This document shows, one piece after another, positions 14,001 through 26,680 of a DNA stretch of 64,000 nucleotides. Made by a program: the position numbers and the translations under genes. Every line of letters starts with the position of its first letter. Position 1 is the stretch's first letter. Source of the stretch: Eledone cirrhosa (taxonomy: Eukaryota > Mollusca > Cephalopoda > Octopoda > Eledonidae); assembly GCA_964016885.1 (NCBI GenBank), contig OZ024759.1, positions 3,015,285 through 3,079,284 on the forward strand. The letters run 5' to 3'. The notes beneath the pieces are model-generated. The model was not told the origin of the DNA, ran no database searches, and worked only from the letters and a program-made list of their open reading frames with translations.

Positions 14001-16766
14001 GTGATATAGTGTACTGTAGTCTAGTGTGGTGTGATATAGTGTACTGTAGTCCAGTGTGGTTTGATATAGTGTACTGTAGTCTAATGTGGTGTGATATAGT
14101 GTACTGTAGTCTAGTGTGGTGTGATATAGTGTACTGTAGTCTAGTGTGGTGTGATATAGTGTACTGTAGTCTAGTGTGGTGTGATATAGTGTACTGTAGT
14201 CTAGTGTGGTGTGATATAGTGTACTGTAGTCTAATCTGGTGTGATATAGTGTACTGTAGTCTAGTGTGGTGTGATATAGTGTACTGTAGTCTAGTGTGGT
14301 GTGATATTGTGTACCGTAGTCTAGTGTGGTGTGATATAGTGTACAGTAGTATAATGTGGTGTGATATAGTGTACTGTAGTCTAGTGTGGTGTGATATAGT
14401 GCACTGTAGTCAAGTGTGGTGTGATATAGCGTACTGTAGTCTAGTGTGGTGTGATATAGTGTACTGTAGTCTAATGTGGTGTGATATAGTGTACTGTAGT
14501 TTAGTGTGGTGTGATATAGTGTACTGTAGTCTAGTGTGGTGTGATATAGTGTACTGTAGTCTCATGTGGTGTGATATAATGTACTGTAGTCTAGTATGGT
14601 GTGATATAGTGTACTGTAGTCCAATGTGGTGTGATATAGTGCACTGTAGTCAAGTGTGGTGTGATATAGTGCACTGTAGTCAAGTGTGGTGTGATATAGT
14701 GTACTGTAGTCTAGTGTGGTGTGATATAGTGTACTGTAGTCTAGTGTGGTGTGATATAGTGTACTGTAGTCCACTGTGGTGTGATATAGTGTACTGTAGT
14801 CTAGGGTGGTGTGATATAGTGTACTGTAGTCCAGTGTGGTGTGATATATTTTACTGCAATCTAGTGTGGTGTGATATAATGTACTGTAGTCTAGAGTGGT
14901 GGGATATAGTGTACTGTAGTCTAATGTGGTTTGATATAGTGTACTGAAGTCTAGTGTGGTGTGATATAGTGTACTGTAGTCTAATGTGGTGTGATATAGT
15001 GTACTGAAGTCTAGTGTGGTGTGATATAGTGTACTGTAGTCTAATGTGGTGTGATATAGTGTACTGTAGTCCAGTGTGGTGTGATATAGTGTACTGTAGT
15101 GTAGTGGGGTGTGATATAATGTATTGTAGTCCAGTGTGGTGTGATATAGTGTACTGTAGTCTAATGTGGTGTGATATAGTGTACTGTAGTCCAGTGTGGT
15201 GTGATATAGTGTACTGTAATCTAGTGTGGTGTGATATAGTGTACTGTAGTCCAGTGTGGTGTGATATAGTGTACTGTAGTCTAATGTGGTGTAATATAGT
15301 GTACTGTAGTCTAGTGTGGTGTGATATAGTGTACTGTAGTCTAGTGTGGTGTGATATAGTGTACTGTAGTCTAGTGTGGTGTGATATAGTGTACTGTAGT
15401 CTGGTGTGGTGTGATATAGTGTACTGTAGTCTAGTGTGGTGTGATATAGTGTACTGTAGTCTAGTGTGGTGTGATATAGTGTACTTCAGTTTAGTATGGT
15501 GTGATATAGTGTACTGCAGTCTAGTGTGGTGTGATATAGTGTACTGTAGTCTAATGTGGTGTGATATAGTGTACTGTAGTCTAGTATGGTGTGATATAGT
15601 GTACTGTAGTCCAATGTGGTGTGATATAGTGTACTGTAGTCTAGTGTGGTGTGATATAGTGTACTGTAGTCCAATGTGGTGATATAGTGTACTGTAGTCT
15701 AGTGTGGTGTGATATAGTGTACTGTAGTCCAATGTGGTGTGATATTGTAGTCTAACGTGGTGTGATATAGTGTACTGTAGTCCAGTGTGGTGTGATATAG
15801 TGTACTGTAGTCTAGTGTGGTGTGATATAGTGTACTGTACTCCAGTGTGGTGTGATATAGAGTACTGTAGTCTAATGTGGTGTGATAAAATGTACTGTAG
15901 TCCAATGTTGTGACATAGTGTACTGTAGTCCAATGTGGTGTGATATAGCGTACTGTAGTCTAATGTGAAGTGATATAGAGCAATGTAGTCTAGTGTGGTG
16001 TGATATAGTGTACTGTAGTCTAGTGTGGTGTGATATAGTGTACTGCAGTCTCATGTGGTGTGATATAGTGTACTGTATTCAAATGTGTCGTGATATAGTG
16101 TACTGTAGTCTAGTGTGGTGTGATATAGTGTACTGTAGTATAGTGTGGTGTGATATAGTGTACTATTATCTAATGTGGTGTGGTAAAATCTAGTGTATTC
16201 TAGTGTGGTGTGATAGTGTACTCTAGTCTAGTGTGGTGTGATATAGTGTACTGCAGTAGTGTGGTGTGATATTGTGTACTGTAGTCTAGTGTGGTGTGAT
16301 ATTGTGTACTGTATGCTAGTGTGATGTGATATAGTGTACTGTAGTCTAGTGTGGTGTGATATAGTGTACTGTAGTCTAGTGTGGTGTGATATAGTGTACT
16401 GTAGTCCAGTGTGGTGTGATATAGTGTACTGTTATCTAGTGTGGTGTGATATAGTGTACTGTAGTCCAGTGTGGTGTGATATAGTGTACTGTAGTCCAGT
16501 GTGGTGTGATATAGTTTACTGCAATCTAGTGTGGTGTGATATAGTGTACTATAGTCTAGTGTGGTGTGATATAGTGTACTGTAGTCCAGTGTGGTGTGAT
16601 ATAGTTTACTGCAATCTAGTGTGGTGTGATACAGTGTACTGTAGTCTAGTGTGGTGGGATATAGTGTACTGTAGTCTAATGTGGTGTGATATAGTGTACT
16701 GAAGTCTAGTGTGGTGTGATATAGTGTACTGTAGTCTAGTGTGGTGTGATATAGTGTACTGTAGTC
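11054..16766. repeat. 5,713-bp higher-order unit, copy 2
   Basis: Directly adjacent tandem copy of 5,341-11,053. I found no difference in the parts compared, including rare changes such as ACTCTAGTC near 10,508 and 16,221. After 16,766 the sequence instead resumes like the interior of the unit (near 8,340). This is the pattern expected from recent unequal exchange, or from an assembly artefact. Confidence 0.9.
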
Positions 16767-19700
16767 TAGTGTGGTGTGATATAGTGTACTGTAGTCTAAT
16801 GTGGTGTGATATAGTGTACTGTAGTCTAGTGTGGTGTGATATAGTGTACTGTAGTTCAGTGTGGTTTGATATAGTGTACTGTAGTCTAATGTGGTGTGAT
16901 ATAGTGTACTGTAGTCTAGTGTGGTGTGATATAGTGTACTGTAGTCTAGTGTGGTGTGATATGGTGTACTGTAGTCTAGTGTGGTGTGATATAGTGTACT
17001 GTAGTCTAGTGTGGTGTGATATAGTGTACTGTAGTCTAATCTGGTGTGATATAGTGTACTGTAGTCTAGTGTGGTGTGATATAGTGTACTGTAGTCTAGT
17101 GTGGTGTGATATTGTGTACCGTAGTCTAGTGTGGTGTGATATAGTGTACAGTAGTATAATGTGGTGTGATATAGTGTACTGTAGTCTAGTGTGGTGTGAT
17201 ATAGTGCACTGTAGTCAAGTGTGGTGTGATATAGCGTACTGTAGTCTAGTGTGGTGTGATATAGTGTACTGTAGTCTAATGTGGTGTGATATAGTGTACT
17301 GTAGTTTAGTGTGGTGTGATATAGTGTACTGTAGTCTAGTGTGGTGTGATATAATGTACTGTAGTCTAGTGTGGTGTGATATAGTGTACTGTAGTCTAGT
17401 GTGGTATGATATAGTGTACTGTAGTCTAGTGTGGTGTGATATAGTGTACTGTAGTCCACTGTGGTGTGATATAGTGTACTGTAGTCTAGGGTGGTGTGAT
17501 ATAGTGTACTGTAGTCCAGTGTGGTGTGATATATTTTACTGCAATCTAGTGTGGTGTGATATAATGTACTGTAGTCTAGAGTGGTGGGATATAGTGTACT
17601 GTAGTCTAATGTGGTTTGATATAGTGTACTGAAGTCTAGTGTGGTGTGATATAGTGTACTGTAGTCTAATGTGGTGTGATATAGTGTACTGAAGTCTAGT
17701 GTGGTGTGATATAGTGTACTGTAGTCTAATGTGGTGTGATATAGTGTACTGTAGTCCAGTGTGGTGTGATATAGTGTACTGTAGTGTAGTGGGGTGTGAT
17801 ATAATTTATTGTAGTCCAGTGTGGTGTGATATAGTGTACTGTAGTCTAATGTGGTGTGATATAGTGTACTGTAGTCCAGTGTGGTGTGATATAGTGTACT
17901 GTAATCTAGTGTGGTGTGATATAGTGTACTGTAGTCCAGTGTGGTGTGATATAGTGTACTGTAGTCTAATGTGGTGTAATATAGTGTACTGTAGTCTAGT
18001 GTGGTGTGATATAGTGTACTGTAGTCTAGTGTGGTGTGATATAGTGTACTGTAGTCTAGTGTGGTGTGATATAGTGTACTGTAGTCTGGTGTGGTGTGAT
18101 ATAGTGTACTGTAGTCTAGTGTGGTGTGATATAGTGTACTGTAGTCTAGTGTGGTGTGATATAGTGTACTTCAGTTTAGTATGGTGTGATATAGTGTACT
18201 GCAGTCTAGTGTGGTGTGATATAGTGTACTGTAGTCTAATGTGGTGTGATATAGTGTACTGTAGTCTAGTATGGTGTGATATAGTGTACTGTAGTCCAAT
18301 GTGGTGTGATATAGTGTACTGTAGTCTAGTGTGGTGTGATATAGTGTACTGTAGTCCAATGTGGTGTGATATAGTGTACTGTCGTCTAGTCTTGTGTGAT
18401 ATAGTGTACTGTAGTCTAGTGTAGTGTGATATAGTGTACTGTAGTCTAGTGTTGTGTGATATAGTGTACTGTAGTCCAATGTGGTGTGATATAGTGTACT
18501 GTAGTCTAGTGTGGTGTGATATAGTGTACTGTAGTCCAATGTGGTGTGATATTGTAGTCTAACGTGGTGTGATATAGTGTACTGTAGTCCAGTGTGGTGT
18601 GATATAGTGTACTGTAGTCTAGTGTGGTGTGATATAGTGTACTGTACTCCAGTGTGGCGTGATATAGAGTACTGTAGTCTAATGTGGTGTGATAAAATGT
18701 ACTGTAGTCCAATGTTGTGACATAGTGTACTGTAGTCCAATGTGGTGTGATATAGCGTACTGTAGTCTAATGTGAAGTGATATAGAGCAATGTAGTCTAG
18801 TGTGGTGTGATATAGTGTACTGTAGTCTAGTGTGGTGTGATATAGTGTACTGCAGTCTCATGTGGTGTGATATAGTGTACTGTATTCAAATGTGTCGTGA
18901 TATAGTGTACTGTAGTCTAGTGTGGTGTGATATAGTGTACTGTAGTCTAGTGTGGTGTGATATAGTGTACTGCAGTCTAGTGTGGTGTGATATTGTGTAC
19001 TGTATGCTAGTGTGATGTGATATAGTGTACTGTAGTCTAGTGTGGTGTGATATAGTGTACTGTAGTCTAGTGTGGTGTGATATAGTGTACTGTAGTCCAA
19101 TGTGGTGTGATATAGTGTACTGTTATCTAGTGTGGTGTGATATAGTGTACTGTAGTCCAGTGTGGTGTGATATAGTGTACTGTAGTCCAGTGTGGTGTGA
19201 TATAGTTTACTGCAATCTAGTGTGGTGTGATATAGTGTACTATAGTCTAGTGTGGTGTGATATAGTGTACTGTAGTCCAGTGTGGTGTGATATAGTTTAC
19301 TGCAATCTAGTGTGGTGTGATATAGTGTACTGTAGTCTAGTGTGGTGGGATATAGTGTACTGTAGTCTAATGTGGTGTGATATAGTGTACTGAAGTCTAG
19401 TGTGGTGTGATATAGTGTACTGTAGTCTAGTGTGGTGTGATATAGTGTACTGTAGTCCAGTGTGGTTTGATATAGTGTACTGTAGTCTAATGTGGTGTGA
19501 TATAGTGTACTGTAGTCTAGTGTGGTGTGATATAGTGTACTGTAGTCTAGTGTGGTGTGATATAGTGTACTGTAGTCTAGTGTGGTGTGATATAGTGTAC
19601 TGTAGTCTAGTGTGGTGTGATATAGTGTACTGTAGTCTAATCTGGTGTGATATAGTGTACTGTAGTCTAGTGTGGTGTGATATAGTGTACTGTAGTCTAG

Positions 19701-22700
19701 TGTGGTGTGATATTGTGTACCGTAGTCTAGTGTGGTGTGATATAGTGTACTGTAGTATAATGTGGTGTGATATAGTGTACTGTAGTCTAGTGTGGTGTGA
19801 TATAGTGTACTGTAGTCTAGTGTGGTGTGATATTGTGTACCGTAGTCTAGTGTGGTGTGATATAGTGTACTGTAGTCCAATGTGGTGTGATATAGTGTAC
19901 TGTAGTCCAATGTGGTGTGATATAGTGTACTGTAGTCCAGTGTGGTGTGATATAGTGTACTGTAGTCCAGTGTGGTGTGATATAGTTTACTGCAATCTAG
20001 TGTGGTGTGATATAGTGTACTGTAGTCTAGTGTGGTGTGATATAGTGTACTGTAGTCTAATGTGGTGTGATATAGTGTACTGTAGTCTAGTGTGGTGTGA
20101 TATAGTGTACTGTAGTCTAGTGTGGTGTGATATAGTGTACTGTAGTCTAGTGTGGTGTGATATAGTGTACTGTAGTCTAGTGTGGTGTGATATAGTGTAC
20201 TGTAGTCCAATGTGGTGTGATATAGTGTACTGTAGTTTAGTATGGTGTGATATAGTGTACTGTAGTCTAGTGTGGTGTGATATAGTGTACTGTAGTCTAG
20301 TGTGGTGTGATATAGTGTACTGCAGTCTAGTGTGGTGTGATATAGTGTACTGTAGTTTAGTGTGGTGTGATATAGTGTACTGTAGTCTAGTGTGGTGTGA
20401 TATAGTGTACTGTAGTCTCATGTGGTGTGATATAATGTACTGTAGTCTAGTATGGTGTGATATAGTGTACTGTAGTCCAATGTGGTGTGATATAGTGTAC
20501 TGTAGTTTAGTGTGGTGTGATATGGTGTACTGTAGTGTAGTGTGGTGTGATATAGTGTACTGTAGTCAAGTGCGGTGTAATATAGTGCACTGTAGTCTAG
20601 TGTGGTGTGATATAGTGTACTGTAGTCTAGTGTCGTGTGATATAGTGTACTGCAGTCTCATGTGGTGTGATATAGTGTACTGTAGTCAAATGTGGTGTGA
20701 TATAGTGTACTGTAGTCTAGTGTGGTGTGATATAGTGTACTGTAGTTTAGTGTTGTGTGATATAGTGTACTGTAGTCTAGTGTGGTGTGATATAGTGTAC
20801 TGTAGTCCAGTCTGGTGTGATATAGTTTACTGCAATCTAGTGTGGTGTGATATAGTGTACTGTAGTCTAGTGTGGTGGGATATAGTGTACTGTAGTCTAA
20901 TGTGGTGTGATATAGTGTACTGTAGTCAAATGTGGTGTGATATAGTGTACTGTAGTCTAATGTGGTGTGATATAGTGTACTGAAGTCTAGTGTGGTGTGA
21001 TATAGTGTACTGTAGTCCAATGTGGTGTGATATAGTGTACTGTAGTCTAATGTGGTGTGATATAGTGTACTGAAGTCTAGTTTGGCGTGATATAGTGTAC
21101 TGTAGTCCAATGTGGTGTGATATAGTGTACTGTAGTCCAATGTGGTGTGATATAGTGTACTGTAGTCCAGTGTGGTGTGATATAGTGTACTGTAGTCAAG
21201 TGTGGTGTGATATAGTGTACTGTAGTCTAGTGTGGTGTGATATAGTGTACTGTAGTCAAGTGTGGTGTGATATAGTTTACTGCAATCTAGTGTGGTGTGA
21301 TATAGTGTACTGTAGTCTAGTGTGGTGTGATATAGTGTACTGTAGTCTAATGTGGTGTGATATAGTTTACTGTAGTCTAATGTGGTGTGATATAGTGTAC
21401 TGTAGTCTAGTGTGGTGTGATATAGTGTACTGTAGTCTAGTGTGGTGTGATATAGTGTACTGTAGTCTAGTGTGGTGTATATATAGTGTACTGTAGTCCA
21501 GTGTGGTGTGATATAGTGTACTGTAGTCTAATGTGGTGTGATATAGTGTACTGTAGTCCTGTGTGGTGTGATATAGTGTACTGTAGTGTAGTGTGGTGTG
21601 ATATAATGTATTGTAGTCCAGTGTGGTGTGATATAGTGTACTGTAGTCTAATGTGGTGTGATATAGTGTACTGTAGTCCAGTGTGGTGTGATATAGTGTA
21701 CTGTAGTCCAATGTGGTGTGATATAGTGTACTGTAGTCTAGTGTGGTGTGATATAGTGTACTGTAGTCCAGTGTGGTGTGATATAGTGTACTGCAGTCTA
21801 GTGTGGTTTGATATAGTGTACTGTAGTCTAATGTGGTGTGATATAGTGTACTGTAGTCTAGTGTGGTGTGATATAGTGTACTGTAGTCTAGTGTGGTGTG
21901 ATATAGTGTACTGTAGTCTAGTGTGGTGTGATATAGTGTACTGTAGTCTAGTGTGGTGTGATATAGTGTACTGTAGTCTAGTGTGGTGTGATATAGTGTA
22001 CTGTAGTCCAATGTGGTGTGATATACTTTACTGCAATCTAGTGTGTTGTGATATAGTGTACTGTAGTCTAGTGTGGTGTAATATAGTGTACTGTAGTCCA
22101 ATGTGGTGTGATATAGTGTACTGTAGTCTAGTGTGGTGTGATATAGTGTACTGTAGTCCAATGTGGTGTGATATAGTGTACTGAAGTCTAGTGTGGTGTG
22201 ATATAGTGTACTGTAGTCCAATGTGGTGTGATATTGTAGTCTAACGTGGTGTGATATAGTGTACTGTAGTCCAGTGTGGTGTGATATAGTGTACTGTAGT
22301 CTAGTGTGGTGTGATATAGTGTACTGTACTCCAGTGTGGTGTGATATAGAGTACTGTAGTCTAATGTGGTGTGATAAAATGTACTGTAGTCCAATGTTGT
22401 GACATAGTGTACTGTAGTCCAATGTGGTGTGATATAGCGTACTGTAGTCTAATGTGAAGTGATATAGAGCAATGTAGTCTAGTGTGGTGTGATATAGTGT
22501 ACTGTAGTCTAGTGTGGTGTGATATAGTGTACTGCAGTCTCATGTGGTGTGATATAGTGTACTGTATTCAAATGTGTCGTGATCTAGTGTACTGTAGTCC
22601 AGTGTGGTGTGATATAGTGTACTGTAGTCCAATGTGGTGTGATATAGTGTACTGTAGTCTAGTGTGGTGTGATATAGTGTACTGTAGTCCAGTGTGGTGT

Positions 22701-23950
22701 GATATAGTGTACTGCAGTCTAGTGTGGTGTGATATAGTGTACTGTAGTCTAATGTGGTGTGATATAGTGTACTGTAGTCTAGTGTGGTGTGATATAGTGT
22801 ACTGTAGTCCAGTCTGGTGTGATATAGTGTACTGTTATCTAGTGTGGTGTGATATAGTGTACTGTAGTCCAGTGTGGTGTGATATAGTGTACTGTAGTCC
22901 AGTGTGGTGTGATATAGTTTACTGCAATCTAGTGTGGTGTGATATAGTGTACTATAGTCTAGTGTGGTGTGATATAGTGTACTGTAGTCCAGTGTGGTTT
23001 GATATAGTTTACTGCAATCTAGTGTGGTGTGATACAGTGTACTGTAGTCTAGTGTGGTGGGATATAGTGTACTGTAGTCTAATGTGGTGTGATATAGTGT
23101 ACTGAAGTCTAGTGTGGTGTGATATAGTGTACTGTAGTCTAGTGTGGTGTGATATAGTGTACTGTAGTCCAGTGTGGTTTGATATAGTGTACTGTAGTCT
23201 AATGTGGTGTGATATAGTGTACTGTAGTCTAGTGTGGTGTGATATAGTGTACTGTAGTCTAGTGTGGTGTGATATAGTGTACTGTCGTCTAGTGTGGTGT
23301 GATATAGTGTACTGTAGTCTAGTGTGGTGTGATATAGTGTACTGTAGTCTAATCTGGTGTGATATAGTGTACTGTAGTCTAGTGTGGTGTGATATAGTGT
23401 ACTGTAGTCTAGTGTGGTGTGATATTGTGTACCGTAGTCTAGTGTGGTGTGATATAGTGTACAGTAGTATAATGTGGTGTGATATAGTGTACTGTAGTCT
23501 AGTGTGGTGTGATATAGTGCACTGTAGTCAAGTGTGGTGTGATATAGCGTACTGTAGTCTAGTGTGGTGTGATATAGTGTACTGTAGACTAATGTGGTGT
23601 GATATAGTGTACTGTAGTTTAGTGTGGTGTGATATAGTGTACTGTAGTCTAGTGTGGTGTGATATAGTGTACTGTAGTCTCATATGGTGTGATATAATGT
23701 ACTGTAGTCTAGTATGGTGTGATATAGTGTACTGTAGTCCAATGTGTTTTGATATAGTGTACTGTAGTCTAGTGTGGTGTGATATAGTGTACTGTAGTCA
23801 AGTGTGGTGTGATATAGTGTACTGTAGTCTCATGTGGTGTGATATAATGTACTGTAGTCTAGTATGGTGTGATATAGTGTACTGTAGTCCAATGTGGTGT
23901 GATATAGTGCACTGTAGTCAAGTGTGGTGTGATATAGTGCACTGTAGTCA
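16767..23950. repeat. Satellite block of rearranged relatives of the 5.7-kb unit
   Basis: This block reuses the same modules with differences. 16.77-18.4 kb resembles 8.34-9.97 kb with about 120 bp lost. 18.5-19.5 kb and 22.1-23.2 kb resemble the 1.1-kb module. 20.0-21.5 kb resembles 24.7-26.3 kb. The marker AATGTTGTGACATAG lies at 18,711 and 22,393. No unique sequence was seen. Confidence 0.8.
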
Positions 23951-26680
23951 AGTGTGGTGTGATATAGTGTACTGTAGTCTAGTGTGGTGTGATATAGTGT
24001 ACTGTAGTCTAGTGTGGTGTGATATAGTGTACTGTAGTCCACTGTGGTGTGATATAGTGTACTGTAGTCTAGGGTGGTGTGATATAGTGTACTGTAGTCC
24101 AGTGTGGTGTGATATATTTTACTGCAATCTAGTGTGGTGTGATATAATGTACTGTAGTCTAGAGTGGTGGGATATAGTGTACTGTAGTCTAATGTGGTTT
24201 GATATAGTGTACTGAAGTCTAGTGTGGTGTGATATAGTGTACTGTAGTCTAATGTGGTGTGATATAGTGTACTGAAGTCTAGTGTGGTGTGATATAGTGT
24301 ACTGTAGTCTAATGTGGTGTGATATAGTGTACTGAAGTCTAGTGTGGTGTGATATAGTGTACTGTAGTCCAATGTGGTGTGATATAGTGTACTGTAGTCC
24401 AATGTGGTGTGATATAGTGTACTGTAGTCCAGTGTGGTGTGATATAGTGTACTGTAGTCCAGTGTGGTGTGATATAGTTTACTGCAATCTAGTGTGGTGT
24501 GATATAGTGTACTGTAGTCTAGTGTGGTGTGATATAGTGTACTGTAGTCTAATGTGGTGTGATATAGTGTACTGTAGTCTAATGTGGTGTGATATAGTGT
24601 ACTGTAGTCTAGTGTGGTGTGATATAGTGTACTGTAGTCTAGTGTGGTGTGATATAGTGTACTGTAGTCTAGTGTGGTGTGATATAGTGTACTGTAGTCT
24701 AGTGTGGTGTGATATAGTGTACTGTAGTCCAGTGTGGTGTGATATAGTTTACTGCAATCTAGTGTGGTGTGATATAGTGTACTGTAGTCTAGTGTGGTGT
24801 GATATAGTGTACTGTAGTCTAATGTGGTGTGATATAGTGTACTGTAGTCTAATGTGGTGTGATATAGTGTACTGTAGTCTAGTGTGGTGTGATATAGTGT
24901 ACTGTAGTCTAGTGTGGTGTGATATAGTGTACTGTAGTCTAGTGTGGTGTGATATAGTGTACTGTAGTCTAGTGTGGTGTGATATAGTGTACTGTAGTCC
25001 AATGTGGTGTGATATAGTGTACTGTAGTTTAGTATGGTGTGATATAGTGTACTGTAGTCTAGTGTGGTGTGATATAGTGTACTGTAGTCTAGTGTGGTGT
25101 GATATAGTGTACTGCAGTCTAGTGTGGTGTGATATAGTGTACTGTAGTTTAGTGTGGTGTGATATAGTGTACTGTAGTCTAGTGTGGTGTGATATAGTGT
25201 ACTGTAGTCTCATGTGGTGTGATATAATGTACTGTAGTCTAGTATGGTGTGATATAGTGTACTGTAGTCCAACGTGGTGTGATATAGTGTACTGTAGTCT
25301 AGTGTGGTGTGATATGGTGTACTGTAGTGTAGTGTGGTGTGATATAGTGTACTGTAGTCAAGTGCGGTGTAATATAGTGCACTGTAGTCTAGTGTGGTGT
25401 GATATAGTGTACTGTAGTCTAGTGTGGTGTGATATAGTGTACTGCAGTCTCATGTGGTGTGATATAGTGTACTGTAGTCAAATGTGGTGTGATATAGTGT
25501 ACTGTAGTCAAATGTATTGTGATATAGTGTACTGTAGTCTAGTGTGGTGTGATATAGTGTACTGTAGTTTAGTGTTGTGTGATATAGTGTACTGTAGTCT
25601 AGTGTGGTGTGATATAGTGTACTGTAGTCCAGTGTGGTGTGATATAGTTTACTGCAATCTAGTGTGGTGTGATATAGTGTACTGTAGTCTAGTGTGGTGG
25701 GATATAGTGTACTGTAGTCTAATGTGGTGTGATATAGTGTACTGTAGTCAAATGTGGTGTGATATAGTGTACTGAAGTCTAGTGTGGTGTGATATAGTGT
25801 ACTGTAGTCCAATGTGGTGTGATATAGTGTACTGTAGTCTAATGTGGTGTGATATAGTGTACTGAAGTCTAGTTTGGCGTGATATAGTGTACTGTAGTCC
25901 AATGTGGTGTGATATAGTGTACTGTAGTCCAATGTGGTGTGATATAGTGTACTGTAGTCCAGTGTGGTGTGATATAGTGTACTGTAGTCAAGTGTGGTGT
26001 GATATAGTGTACTGTAGTCTAGTGTGGTGTGATATAGTGTACTGTAGTCAAGTGTGGTGTGATATAGTTTACTGCAATCTAGTGTGGTGTGATATAGTGT
26101 ACTGTAGTCTAGTGTGGTGTGATATAGTGTACTGTAGTCTAATGTGGTGTGATATAGTTTACTGTAGTCTAATGTGGTGTGATATAGTGTACTGTAGTCT
26201 AGTGTGGTGTGATATAGTGTACTGTAGTCTAGTGTGGTGTGATATAGTGTACTGTAGTCTAGTGTGGTGTGATATAGTGTACTGTAGTCCAGTGTGGTGT
26301 GATATAGTGTACTGTAGTCTAATGTGGTGTGATATAGTGTACTGTAGTCCTGTGTGGTGTGATATAGTGTACTGTAGTGTAGTGTGGTGTGATATAATGT
26401 ATTGTAGTCCAGTGTGGTGTGATATAGTGTACTGTAGTCTAATGTGGTGTGATATAGTGTACTGTAGTCCAGTGTGGTGTGATATAGTGTACTGTAGTCC
26501 AATGTGGTGTGATATAGTGTACTGTAGTCTAGTGTGGTGTGATATAGTGTACTGTAGTCCAGTGTGGTGTGATATAGTGTACTGCAGTCTAGTGTGGTGT
26601 GATATAGTGTACTGTAGTCTAATGTGGTGTGATATAGTGTACTGTAGTCTAGTTTGGTGTGATATAGTGTACTGTAGTCT
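23951..26680. repeat. 2,730-bp higher-order unit (91 monomers), copy 1
   Basis: Recurs 2,730 bp downstream with all markers I compared: the CCACTGTGG variant at 24,039 and 26,769, the TTTTACTGCAATC variant at 24,118 and 26,848, and the rare GTATTGTGATATAG variant at 25,514 and 28,244. The period is exactly 91 monomers, so phase is unchanged. The start is uncertain by up to three monomers because flanking monomers are consensus-like. Confidence 0.88.
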
